Under the pieces are notes generated by a model that saw nothing but the letters and a program-made list of their open reading frames with translations, was not told where the DNA came from and did no database searches. Position numbers and translations under genes: made by a program. A stretch of 64,000 nt of DNA from UBA11740 sp035635855 (GTDB lineage Bacteria > Acidobacteriota > Blastocatellia > Pyrinomonadales > Pyrinomonadaceae), in NCBI GenBank assembly GCA_035635855.1, contig DASQAF010000025.1:230754-294753 (forward strand), given 5' to 3'. Shown here piece after piece: positions 9,231-17,686 of the stretch. Every line of letters begins with the position of its first letter. Positions within the stretch are counted from its first letter, which is position 1.

Positions 9231-9415
9231 GTGAAAGCTACCGACCTCCGCGCCCAGCTATGATCACAGGGGCTATAATCAATCGCGCCTTCTGCAAAGG
9301 CAAGAAAAGCCCGCAGCAGGCGCGCCGTTTTCACTAACGGAATGCGCCGATGCTAACATGCGCGCGCAGTGATGGACAAGCAGGTTAACAAAACCGGCAA
9401 GCCTATCGGACCGAA

Positions 9416-9577
9416 CCATTTTCCATTTGTCATTTCACATTTTTCATTTTCCGATCTGCCTCAAGGCAAGGCCACGACCGCTTATTATCCCGTCGGCGAA
9501 TACAAACGAAGAGTTATGGTGAAACCGAGTGACAAATGACGAAATGAAAAATGACGAATGATGAATGGAAAATGAAA
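9416..9577. repeat. long A/T-rich inverted repeat (CATTTTTCATT family) reaching into lpxB
   Basis: The left arm 9416-9450 (repeats of CATTT and TTTCATTTT) is complementary, imperfectly, to the right arm 9531-9577 (ATGAAAAATGACGAATGATG and following). The loop carries GGTGAAACC and other GC-rich bases. The right arm contains several ATG codons in different frames and extends over the lpxB start. The remainder of the 341-base divergent gap between lptD and lpxB holds a TATAAT (9274-9279) without a convincing -35 element, and nothing else. Confidence 0.8.
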
Positions 9578-10756
9578 CCCCTTCCCTTAATGATCGTCGC
9601 CGGCGAAGCGTCCGGTGATGCGCATGCCGCGACGCTGGTGCGCGCGCTGCGGGAAGCAGCGCCTCAAACTCAATTCGAATTCTTTGGAGCCACCGGGGCA
9701 CAGATGCGCGCGGCTGAAGTCGTTTCCGTCGTCGATGCAGACCAACTGGCGATCCTCGGCTTGTGGGAAGTCGGCCGCGCTTTGCCAAAGTTCTGGAGCG
9801 CTTTTGGCGAATTGAAACGCGCCGCGACCGAAAGAAGACCAGACGCCGCCATTCTGGTTGATTGGCCCGACTTTAATCTGCGTCTGGCGCGATGGTTACA
9901 TCGTCGCGGTATTCCGGTCATCTACTATGTCAGCCCGCAATTGTGGGCCTGGCGTTCCTATCGCGCCCGCAACGTGAGACGCGACGTCGATCTGCTGCTT
10001 TCGATTCTGCCGTTCGAGAAGGATTGGTACGCGGCGCGTGGCATGACGCACGTCGAATATGTCGGCCATCCGCTCGCAGGTGAAGTGAGTCCTGCCTTTG
10101 GTCGCGAGGAATTCTGCCACCGCCACAATCTCGATGCCTCGCGTCCGATTGTGGCGCTGCTGCCCGGCAGTCGCCACAAAGAGTTGGTCCGCATTCTGCC
10201 TCCGATGATTGACGCCGCGGCGATTGTTGCCGCACCACGGCCGGAGGTCCAATTTGTGCTGGTGGTGGCCCCGAATCGCGATCCCAAAGAAGCGGCAGAG
10301 ATATTGAATGCCAGCGCATCCTACCCTCAACTTGGGAGTTCATTGCGAATCATTAATCACGAAACGCGCGAAGCGCTCTTTGCTTCGGACGCTGCCGCAG
10401 TTGCCAGCGGGACGGCCACGCTCGAGGCAGCTCTGTTGGGCACGCCGCTAGTGATTGTCTACAAGGAATCTGTGCTCAACTGGCATGCGCTCGGCAGTCT
10501 GATTACTACGGAACATTATGGCCTGGCAAATCTTATTGCCGGGCGCCGAATAGTCACTGAGCTAATCCAGGATGAATTTACCGGAGAGTCACTTGCCCAG
10601 GAGTTGTTGCGGCTGCTGGAGCCGGAAGGCAACGCCTCGATGCGAACCGAATTGAAGGGCGTCGCGGAAAAGATAGGTGCGCCGGGAGCATCAGGCCGAG
10701 CGGCCGATGCGGTGCTGAGCTTTCTTCAATCACGCCGGCTCGAGCCCGGGAATTAG
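9572..10756 (+). CDS. lpxB: lipid-A-disaccharide synthase
   Basis: 394 residues, CAZy GT19. LpxB condenses UDP-2,3-diacylglucosamine with lipid X to form the lipid A disaccharide at the inner membrane. The N-terminal family signature MIVAGEASGDAHAATLVRAL is intact. Further conserved blocks are VDWPDFNLRLARWLHRRGIP, YYVSPQLWAWR, YVGHPLAGEV, LLPGSRHKE and ASGTATLEAALLGTP. I place the start at ATG 9572. An in-frame ATG at 9551 would add seven residues (MTNDEWK) encoded by the inverted repeat. No ordinary ribosome binding site precedes either, because the repeat occupies that position. The gene is divergent from lptD. Confidence 0.95.
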   Translation: MKPLPLMIVAGEASGDAHAATLVRALREAAPQTQFEFFGATGAQMRAAEVVSVVDADQLAILGLWEVGRALPKFWSAFGELKRAATERRPDAAILVDWPDFNLRLARWLHRRGIPVIYYVSPQLWAWRSYRARNVRRDVDLLLSILPFEKDWYAARGMTHVEYVGHPLAGEVSPAFGREEFCHRHNLDASRPIVALLPGSRHKELVRILPPMIDAAAIVAAPRPEVQFVLVVAPNRDPKEAAEILNASASYPQLGSSLRIINHETREALFASDAAAVASGTATLEAALLGTPLVIVYKESVLNWHALGSLITTEHYGLANLIAGRRIVTELIQDEFTGESLAQELLRLLEPEGNASMRTELKGVAEKIGAPGASGRAADAVLSFLQSRRLEPGN

Positions 10757-10933
10757 TTGCTGGGTTTCTATTCTCGCTTGACTGCCTGCGGTGAACAAAA
10801 GACTCAAATACACTCACCGCCCTGACGCAGAGAACGCAGCGATGGCGCAGAGATTTTTCAGATTAGGACACCGCTCGAAGTTTGCTAAACTTGGTTTCAC
10901 TCATTTCATAGGATTAGGAGAATACAAAAGCGA

Positions 10934-11950
10934 ATGGCCCGACGTGGTTGGAAAAAGTTTCTGGGCATTACCTTGATCGCCATCATCGCACTCGTGGGTT
11001 TGGGAATTACTTTCACGATTGGGTGGCGGCCGTTTATTGGCGCGAAGAAACGCGAGCTCACCGACCGAAAGTTTGAAGCCACGCCGCAGCGCCTGGCGCG
11101 TGGCAAATATCTGGTCGATGGCGTGATGGGATGTTTCGGCTGTCATACCGATCAGGATTGGTCAAAACCGGGAGCGCCGCCGATTGCCGGTCGCGAAGGG
11201 TCGGGACACATCTGGTCCGATCAGGAGCTGCCCTGGTTGATAGCTCCGAACATTACGCCGGACAAAGAAACCGGAATCGGCAATTGGAGTGACGACACGC
11301 TGGCGCGCGCCATACGCGAAGGCATCGGACATGACGGACGCGCGTTGTTTCCGCTGATGCCATACCCGGATTATCGCCAGATGTCGGATGAAGATCTCGC
11401 CTCGGTAATCGCGTATGTGCGCTCAGTGCCCGCCGTGCGCAATCAATTGCCCACCACTAAGATGCCTTTCCCTCTAAGCTTTTTCATGAAGAGTATGCCT
11501 GAGCCCGTGACTGCAACAGTGCTGGCGCCGGATCAATCGACGCCCGAGGCTCGCGGCGCGTATCTGGTGCGCATGGGTGCCTGCGCCGACTGTCATACGC
11601 CGCAGGAAAAAGGCCAGCCGCTGCCGGGAATGGATTTCGCGGGCGGCCTCGTTCTGCATGAGCCAAAGGGTGAAGTGGTTTCGGCCAACATTACGCCGGC
11701 GCCGTCCGGACTTGGTTATTACAGCGAAGCCACGTTTGTGCTGGCCATGCGAATCGGCAAAGTCGGAGCTCGGCCGCTGCATGCTTCAATGCCGTGGTAT
11801 TTCTATGGCCGGATGAATGACGAAGATCTCAAATCAATCTACGCCTATTTGAAAACGCTAAAGCCGGTCAAGCATCAACTGGACAACACCGAACCGCCAA
11901 CGTTCTGCCGCCTGTGCAAACAGAAGCATGGCTTTGGCGCGACGAACTAG
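10934..11950 (+). CDS. membrane-anchored dihaem cytochrome c
   Basis: 338 residues. An N-terminal hydrophobic anchor (residues 10-30, LGITLIAIIALVGLGITFTIG) precedes two class I cytochrome c domains. Haem-binding CFGCH is at residues 67-71 and CADCH at 217-221. Probable distal methionine ligands lie in FPLMPYP and HASMPWYF. Each domain has the paired NITP motif followed by a WSDD/YSEA segment seen in alcohol-dehydrogenase-type cytochrome subunits. A terminal CRLCKQKH lacks the CxxCH order and is not a haem site. The protein likely passes electrons from a periplasmic dehydrogenase to the respiratory chain. AGGAG lies about 12 bases before the ATG. No dehydrogenase is adjacent. Confidence 0.88.
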   Translation: MARRGWKKFLGITLIAIIALVGLGITFTIGWRPFIGAKKRELTDRKFEATPQRLARGKYLVDGVMGCFGCHTDQDWSKPGAPPIAGREGSGHIWSDQELPWLIAPNITPDKETGIGNWSDDTLARAIREGIGHDGRALFPLMPYPDYRQMSDEDLASVIAYVRSVPAVRNQLPTTKMPFPLSFFMKSMPEPVTATVLAPDQSTPEARGAYLVRMGACADCHTPQEKGQPLPGMDFAGGLVLHEPKGEVVSANITPAPSGLGYYSEATFVLAMRIGKVGARPLHASMPWYFYGRMNDEDLKSIYAYLKTLKPVKHQLDNTEPPTFCRLCKQKHGFGATN

Positions 11951-12121
11951 CCGCGAATAAACGCGGATCAGAACGCATTAGAATAATACGGACAAAGTGT
12001 TCAGCCACAAAAAGGCGCAAGCAGCACAAACGAATTTCTTCGTTCACTCCTTGCGCCTTTTGAGCTTTTTTGTGGCGTGCTCTTTTTTCTCTGATCCGCG
12101 TCTATCTGCGTTAATCCGCGG
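11951..12121. repeat. nested inverted repeats between convergent genes
   Basis: An outer pair, 11951-11972 (CCGCGAATAAACGCGGATCA) and 12089-12121, encloses an inner pair: 12004-12023 (CCACAAAAAGGCGCAAG) and 12049-12075. The inner stem ends near a T-run (TTTTTTGTGG), so it might also end transcription in both directions. The outer arm starts on the base right after the cytochrome c stop codon and ends 12 bases before the receptor stop, so the element fills the whole gap. Confidence 0.75.
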
Positions 12122-12133
12122 CTTGTCTCTTGA

Positions 12134-15115
12134 TTAGAACCTGAATCGCGCCGCCAATTGAATCTGGCGCTCACCCAAAAACGTGCGGGCGAATCCAAAG
12201 GGTGTTGACGGCGCCGGATTGGACACCGTCGTTGCCGTACCACTGGTAATAACGTAGCGTCCGGTGTTTACTGTCGCAATGTTTGATCGATTGAACAGGT
12301 TGAAGGCTTCGGCAATGAAACTCAAGTTGTATTTTTCGCCGAACTTGAATGACTTTGTCACCCGCGTATCGAACACATAGATGCTCGGCGTGGTAAAAGC
12401 ATTGCGGGCTGTGCCTGGAACGCGGTCGGTCGCCGAGTTGCCGTCGTTGTTCGCATCGCCTGTAATCGCTGCCGAATAGGCAAAACCGCTCTGTAAGGTG
12501 ACGATGCCTGAGAAAGTCCAGTTGCTGAGAAAGCCGCTGGCCAGCGCGTTGTCCTTCTTGACCGTGCCGATTTCGTAAACCGGGCTGAAAACGAAGCGAT
12601 GGCGAATGTCCAGATCGCTGCGTCCCCAGTCGGCGCTGATGTCCAGGTTGTTCTGCAAGCCCTTAACATCGTCTGTGCCCACCACTACCATCGTCTGATC
12701 CGGCTTGTTGTCTTTCGCGCTCGAGTACGTGTAAGCCATGATGAATTGCAAACCCCGAGTAAAGCGGCGTTTCAGCTCCACCGCCAACCCGTTATAGCGT
12801 GAATCAGCGGTGCTCTCGAACAAACTTATGCGTGTGAAGCCAACTATTGGCCGCGCCCCCAGATGACGCAACACAGTGAAGGTCTGATCGGGAGCAGTGA
12901 TCGTGACCGGCGTCGGGGCTCGCAGGTTAATATCGCGGGTGCGCGAAAGATGGACGCCTTTGAAGAAAAGATAAGTGACCGACAGGCTTAGGTTCGGAAT
13001 CAGTTCGCGCTCAACGCCGAGGCGACCCTGCTGCACATAAGGCTGGGCATAGTCTTTGGTGAACAAGTAGATACTGGGCGTCTGCGCGCCCGTTGCTGGT
13101 GGCGTGGTAAAAATTGCCGGATAAGTCAGACAGGGATTCGGCACCAGCGTGCAATTAAGCGTCACGCCGGTTACCTGAATTCCATTTTGCGAATGCGACG
13201 TGCCCAGCATGATGGCCGTGGTGCGAGCAAAAAAGATACCATAGCCACCGCGTACCACGGTCTTGTCGTCAAAGGCATAACTGAATCCAAAGCGCGGCCC
13301 AAAGTTATTGGCATCGCGCACCGATGTGGTCGTATTCAGGCCCGCCGCGGCCAGGGCGGCGCTCGGATTATTTACCGTGGGTGGGGCCAGCTTCTGATAG
13401 TCAAAGCGGAGTCCGAGGTTCAAAGTCAGTTTTGGATTCACGCGCCAATCGTCCTGAGCAAAGAATCCATACTCGCTGAGATCCGGATGCGTCGTCCCGC
13501 CCGACGTACCCGCGCCAGGAAAATTCTGGGTATAAGATGCCGGCACGTTTGCCGCAAAGTTTTGATATCCATTCGCCGATGGGACTGTGGTTGGATTAAA
13601 CGTATATTGCCCGCTAAATAACCCCGGGAAGAAGTTAAAGATGCGATCAAAGTTAAGGTCGGCGCCAAACTTCAAGCTGTGCGCGCCCCGGGTGTAGCTA
13701 ATGTTGTCAATGAACTGCCAGCGCTTGATGGTGGTTTCGCGCGGGCTGAAGTTATTGCGGCCCAACTGCAAAAATCCGCCACCCGTCTGAATCCGCGCTT
13801 CAGTCACGTCGCTGTTTGCCTGGCCGGGCTCGCTGTCGCGGCCGAATTGAAAGCGAAACTCATTAATCACCCGGCTGGTCAAGGTGGAAGTTAGCGAGCC
13901 GGAAAACGTCGTCGTTTTCGCCACGCTGTTTCCAGAGTGTTCCTGTACGCTCAAGGCTCCGCCGTTTTCGTTGTTGTTGCCGGTAAAGTTCTGCTGATTG
14001 AAGCGCAGCACCAACTGGTTCGAATTGTTTACTCGAATGTCGGTCTTGAACATGTAAACATTCTGATCGCGCCCGACGTTGTAAGTTCCCATCTTTGGCG
14101 CCAGCAGCGTCTGGATAGCGGCGGATTGGGCGAAGAAGTTCGGCGCGTCAACCACGTTGGGAATAGTCGAACGCTGTCCATCGTAGGCGGCGAAGAAAAA
14201 GGCTCGATCCTTTTTAATCGGGCCGCCGACGGTGCCCCCGAACTGATTGATCTGAGACTTGGGCCGCTTAGCTCGGCGCGCGGTCAGAATCGGCGTATTA
14301 GAGTTTAAAGACTCATCCCGGAAGTATTCAAACGCGCTGCCGTGCCATTTGTTAGTCCCTGATTTGGTGACCACATTGATCACCGCGCCCCCAGAGCGTC
14401 CGAACTCGGCCGAGAACCCGTTCTGGTTCACCTGAAACTCCTGCACCGATTCCTCCGAAAACTGATAAGGCGGGCGAGTGCCGGTACGGCCAAACGACTG
14501 GCCAAAAAAAGTGTTGTTGTTGTCGGCGCCGTCAACCTGCAAACTGTTCAGCGTGCCCTTCTGGCCGCCGACCGTCAGGTCCCCGCTGCGCGTAGGTTCG
14601 CGCACCACGCCCGGCGTGAGCGTAGCGAAATCCAAAAAATTGCGCCCATTGACCGGCAGGTTCTGAATCGCGCGCTCGTTGATAGTAGTAGAGACAGCCG
14701 TGCGCGTGGTCTCAACAATTTGGCCTTCAGCCGCAACGTCCACCATCGTGGTCGTTCCGCCTACCTTCAATTGAATGTCGAGTGGTGTTTGCCCACCGAC
14801 CGTGACGGTGACATTTCCATAGTCGGCGCCCGCAAAACCTTTGGTTCCGCCAGTCGTGACCCGGTACTTGCCCGGCGGTAGAAAGATAATGCGGTAGATA
14901 CCCTCAATATCAGTATCGGCAGTTTTCGCCAATCCTGTTTCCTGGTTGGTGGCCGTGACGGTAACGCCGGGGATGGCGGCGCTATTTGTATCGACGACGC
15001 GCCCCTCAATGTTTCCGGTGGTCGCCTGCGATTGGGCAAACGCGGTAAGTCCCGCCAACAACAGGCAGGATACTAGAACGCAAAAGGTAGTAAGGGGACG
15101 ATATTTTCCAGACAT
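12134..15115 (-). CDS. Oar-like TonB-dependent receptor with carboxypeptidase-regulatory domain
   Basis: 993 residues. A signal peptide (to about residue 28, LTAFAQ) is followed by a CarboxypepD_reg beta-sandwich (residues 30-115: GNIEGRVVDTNSAAIPGVTV, GIYRIIFLPPGKYRV). Next is a plug domain (VNGRNFLDFATLTPGV, SLQVDGADNNNTFFG, GGAVINVVTKSGTNKWHGSA) and a long 22-strand-type barrel. The C-terminus ends in an aromatic residue (QIQLAARFRF), the BAM recognition signal. Such receptors are numerous in Acidobacteriota and are thought to import large ligands such as oligosaccharides or peptides, or in Myxococcus (Oar) to export. The ATG follows GAGAGAGGAAAAAC. The substrate is not deducible. Confidence 0.92.
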   Translation of the reverse strand: MSGKYRPLTTFCVLVSCLLLAGLTAFAQSQATTGNIEGRVVDTNSAAIPGVTVTATNQETGLAKTADTDIEGIYRIIFLPPGKYRVTTGGTKGFAGADYGNVTVTVGGQTPLDIQLKVGGTTTMVDVAAEGQIVETTRTAVSTTINERAIQNLPVNGRNFLDFATLTPGVVREPTRSGDLTVGGQKGTLNSLQVDGADNNNTFFGQSFGRTGTRPPYQFSEESVQEFQVNQNGFSAEFGRSGGAVINVVTKSGTNKWHGSAFEYFRDESLNSNTPILTARRAKRPKSQINQFGGTVGGPIKKDRAFFFAAYDGQRSTIPNVVDAPNFFAQSAAIQTLLAPKMGTYNVGRDQNVYMFKTDIRVNNSNQLVLRFNQQNFTGNNNENGGALSVQEHSGNSVAKTTTFSGSLTSTLTSRVINEFRFQFGRDSEPGQANSDVTEARIQTGGGFLQLGRNNFSPRETTIKRWQFIDNISYTRGAHSLKFGADLNFDRIFNFFPGLFSGQYTFNPTTVPSANGYQNFAANVPASYTQNFPGAGTSGGTTHPDLSEYGFFAQDDWRVNPKLTLNLGLRFDYQKLAPPTVNNPSAALAAAGLNTTTSVRDANNFGPRFGFSYAFDDKTVVRGGYGIFFARTTAIMLGTSHSQNGIQVTGVTLNCTLVPNPCLTYPAIFTTPPATGAQTPSIYLFTKDYAQPYVQQGRLGVERELIPNLSLSVTYLFFKGVHLSRTRDINLRAPTPVTITAPDQTFTVLRHLGARPIVGFTRISLFESTADSRYNGLAVELKRRFTRGLQFIMAYTYSSAKDNKPDQTMVVVGTDDVKGLQNNLDISADWGRSDLDIRHRFVFSPVYEIGTVKKDNALASGFLSNWTFSGIVTLQSGFAYSAAITGDANNDGNSATDRVPGTARNAFTTPSIYVFDTRVTKSFKFGEKYNLSFIAEAFNLFNRSNIATVNTGRYVITSGTATTVSNPAPSTPFGFARTFLGERQIQLAARFRF

Positions 15116-15369
15116 GTTTTTCCTCTCTCAATTTATTTCGAACTTAAGACTGAGTCCTAACTTACGGGCTCGGATTTGTGGGCTCTAACAAAAACAAATT
15201 GCGGGAATCAGTAACAAGAAGACGAATACTAATTCAGTAAGAGAGATTAAGGCAAGAATTCATCGAAAAAAACAGTTGTCCTGGAGTCAGTACGGTCGGC
15301 ATTAGCGTTTAGCTGGCCCGTTTGACGCGCCCGCCGACGCGAGCGCTACTGACCTCGTTTACTCTCCAT

Positions 15370-16056
15370 TCAATAATTTGTGAGGATCGCGTCAGCCGCA
15401 AAGCCCATTTGCTGCAAACGATCTCGCGTCTGTTCGATCATCGCGCGCGAGCCGCACACCAACGCGACCGGAGATTTCAACTCAGGCAGCACGTGATCCA
15501 GAAGCGTCTGCACGTAACCTGTAGGCCCGGACCAGTCGTGACCGTCCGGCCGTGAAATCACCTGGCGCAACTCAACGCCCGCGGCTTCCCAATCTTCGGT
15601 TTCGTCTCGATAACAAAAATCATCGGGCGTGCGCGCGCCGTAAAGTACCACCAGTCGTCCAAAGTCCTGTTTGCGGTTCAAGACATGTCGCAGCGCGGAA
15701 CGCAGCGGCGCCACGCCGGTCCCCATCGCGACAAAAACCAGATCTTTCCCCCTCTGTTCGTCGAGAGCGAAGCCGTGGCCAGCAACCTCCAACAACTCAA
15801 TCCGCTCACCCGGACTCATGTCGAAGATCAAATTACTGGCGCCCAATTTTTGTTTTACCAGAACTTCCAACTCCGCATCCTCAGGAGCGCTCGCAAATGC
15901 AAAATACGCCGGCGCTTCGCCCCTTACTGCCAGCACTGCAACTTGCCCCGGCACAAAGCCGACGCCATGCTTCTCTCCTGCACTCTCAGGTAGGAGATCG
16001 AATGAGCGTACACCGCGTGCTTGCTCGCGAACTTTCGTGATGATCAATGAAGGCAC
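15370..16056 (-). CDS. stand-alone FNR-superfamily flavin oxidoreductase
   Basis: 228 residues, starting with GTG at 16056. The N-terminal beta-barrel (residues 1-100, with FVPGQVAVLAV and YFAFASAP in place of the usual RxYS flavin motif) binds FAD or FMN. The C-terminal nucleotide-binding lobe shows VFVAMGTGVAPLRSALRHVL, VLYGART and VALVCGSRAMIEQTRDRLQQ, the NAD(P)H-binding pattern of ferredoxin reductases. No 2Fe-2S domain is fused, so an unlinked partner is expected. It may be a hydrogenase-, sulfite-reductase- or cytochrome-b5-reductase-like electron transfer subunit; the partner is not in the window. Confidence 0.85.
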   Translation of the reverse strand: MPSLIITKVREQARGVRSFDLLPESAGEKHGVGFVPGQVAVLAVRGEAPAYFAFASAPEDAELEVLVKQKLGASNLIFDMSPGERIELLEVAGHGFALDEQRGKDLVFVAMGTGVAPLRSALRHVLNRKQDFGRLVVLYGARTPDDFCYRDETEDWEAAGVELRQVISRPDGHDWSGPTGYVQTLLDHVLPELKSPVALVCGSRAMIEQTRDRLQQMGFAADAILTNY

Positions 16057-16170
16057 TTGGCTCTTAGCCTCTTGATTCGGACAAAAGTGAAACTCAAATG
16101 GAGTTTACCAAACAAGGTCATGGATTCGTCAGTGCGGGTGCTACAATGCAAATCAACCGCGCGTGTACAA

Positions 16171-16866
16171 ATGAATGGTCTCAGGCTAACGCCAAACCGC
16201 TCGCCAGGTTTACGCCTCGTTGCTGTCAGCTTCGTGGTAGGTCTTTTCCTGGTCTGCGTATCGACTGCGATCGCTCAGTCAGGCCGGCGTGGGCAAAAGT
16301 CAACGTCTGCGCCTGTTTCAATTCCCGAACCTACTCCAGTCAACAAACCAATTGAAAAGGAAAAGGCCACGATAACGTTCATCGTGGGAGTGGACCGGTC
16401 TCTGGGTTTCTCCACGATTCCTTTGTCCTTCTATGACACCGTCGCCCGCGGTTGTGCGGAACGTCTCGACGACGCACCAGGCGCGAAGATCGAGGTCGCG
16501 CATAAAGAAATGAACCGCGGCGATGCGGTCCTTAGAGCCAGGGCTGAAAAGGAAGCGTTTACTGTCTGGCTGCAACTGAAGGTTGAGAGTGTCAGCGGCG
16601 ACCCCACGATGGTAAGCAATCTGAGCCAAATCTTTATTGAGTATGCGGTTTTCGCGCCTACCACAGCGAAAACTGTGACCTGGGGCCACACGTATCAGCA
16701 GGGTTATCGCAAAGGCGGTGTAGTAGTCGGCCCGCCCGGGTCAAGCAGCGGCAACGTAAGTCACAGCGAGTATCTGCTGAAGCAGGCGGCTCGCGAAGCT
16801 GCCGAGCGCATTCTTAGTGCCTTAAAGATGGGAGCGCCATCGCCACATCTGGCCTCGCGCGATTAA
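16171..16866 (+). CDS. secreted hypothetical protein, paralogue of the next gene
   Basis: 231 residues from ATG 16171, chosen because a signal peptide follows (LRLVAVSFVVGLFLVCVSTAIAQSGRR) and because the bases before it (GTACAAAT) recur before the start of the downstream paralogue. The frame is open to 16057, but that part overlaps the divergent oxidoreductase start. The mature part is a single alpha/beta domain with VGVDRSLGFSTIPLSFYDTV, RADAEKEAFTVWLQL-like strand order, YAVFAPTTAKTVTWG and the closing helix LKQAAREAAERILSAL. That closing motif resembles the end of tetratricopeptide-free periplasmic proteins, but I recognise no family. Confidence 0.72.
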   Translation: MNGLRLTPNRSPGLRLVAVSFVVGLFLVCVSTAIAQSGRRGQKSTSAPVSIPEPTPVNKPIEKEKATITFIVGVDRSLGFSTIPLSFYDTVARGCAERLDDAPGAKIEVAHKEMNRGDAVLRARAEKEAFTVWLQLKVESVSGDPTMVSNLSQIFIEYAVFAPTTAKTVTWGHTYQQGYRKGGVVVGPPGSSSGNVSHSEYLLKQAAREAAERILSALKMGAPSPHLASRD

Positions 16867-17041
16867 GTTTGACGTTCAAATAACGGGCGTGATCAGTTAA
16901 TGATTTTTCCATGGGTCAGGCCTCGGGAAACAGGAGGTGCTGCATCCAAGAGAGCCAATGGCCCTCGGTCGTAAGGCCAGCCTGCCCGCTTTGTGGGACG
17001 GCATAGCCGCAGTACACAATGCTAAAATGTGAGTACAAATC

Positions 17042-17686
17042 ATGAATACGCTCTATCGCCGGCTCTTTCTCTTTATCGCGATTCTATTAAGTTGTGTGAT
17101 TACGCAGGCCCAGTCCGGTCGCCGCTCGACCAGCTCGCCGACGACCTCGCCATCTGTTTCCGGGCCCAAGCCACTGGAAAAAACGCCGGCCAAGGTTCCC
17201 AGAATTCATCTGCTGGTCGGAGTTGAGAACCGCAACCCCTTAACGAATATTCCGTATTACCTCTCAGACACAGTGCTTGATAATTGCGTGAGGCATCTCG
17301 CTGATTCAGCAGACGTTGTTCCCAATGCCGTCGGCCGGGGAATGGATCGCGTGGACGCAGTGCGCCGCGCGAAAGCCGAAAAAGAAGACTACGTTGTTTG
17401 GCTGCAGATTGAGGGTGACGTGCTGGATTCAGGCAAGCAACAAAAGAACGGACCCGACGAGCTATACGTGCGCTATACGATCTTCGAACCGGTCACGGCA
17501 AAGGTCAGACAGTCTGGCCGAACTCATCAGCAAATTTACAAGACCGGTCGGGGCGGAGTCTCTACTTCTACCAAGAACAGCCCAGTCTATTCCGAATACG
17601 CCTTGAAGCAAGCGGCCCGCGAAGCCGCGGAGCGCATCCTGGAAGCATTCGAGATCAGGGTGCGCGACGAGAGCCTGCTTCGTTGA
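17042..17686 (+). CDS. secreted hypothetical protein, tandem paralogue
   Basis: 214 residues. The signal peptide ends near TQAQSGRRST, matching AIAQSGRRGQ of the upstream paralogue. Shared blocks in the same order are VGV(D/E)..., N/S-T-I/N-I-P, D-x-V-R-R-A-K/R-A-E-K-E, VWLQ(I/L), Y(T/A)(I/V)F(E/A)P(V/T)TAK, and YALKQAAREAAERILEAF. The pair arose by tandem duplication; 175 bases separate them. TAAAAT at 17023-17028, with TG two bases before, could be an extended -10. The 3' end overlaps the end of the convergent acyl-CoA ligase gene by 32 bases. Function unknown; periplasmic location inferred. Confidence 0.72.
   Translation: MNTLYRRLFLFIAILLSCVITQAQSGRRSTSSPTTSPSVSGPKPLEKTPAKVPRIHLLVGVENRNPLTNIPYYLSDTVLDNCVRHLADSADVVPNAVGRGMDRVDAVRRAKAEKEDYVVWLQIEGDVLDSGKQQKNGPDELYVRYTIFEPVTAKVRQSGRTHQQIYKTGRGGVSTSTKNSPVYSEYALKQAAREAAERILEAFEIRVRDESLLR

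Noticed and set aside
11861..11935. CRLCKQKH near the end of the cytochrome c as a third haem site
   Set aside because: The histidine does not follow CxxC directly, so it does not meet the CxxCH rule.
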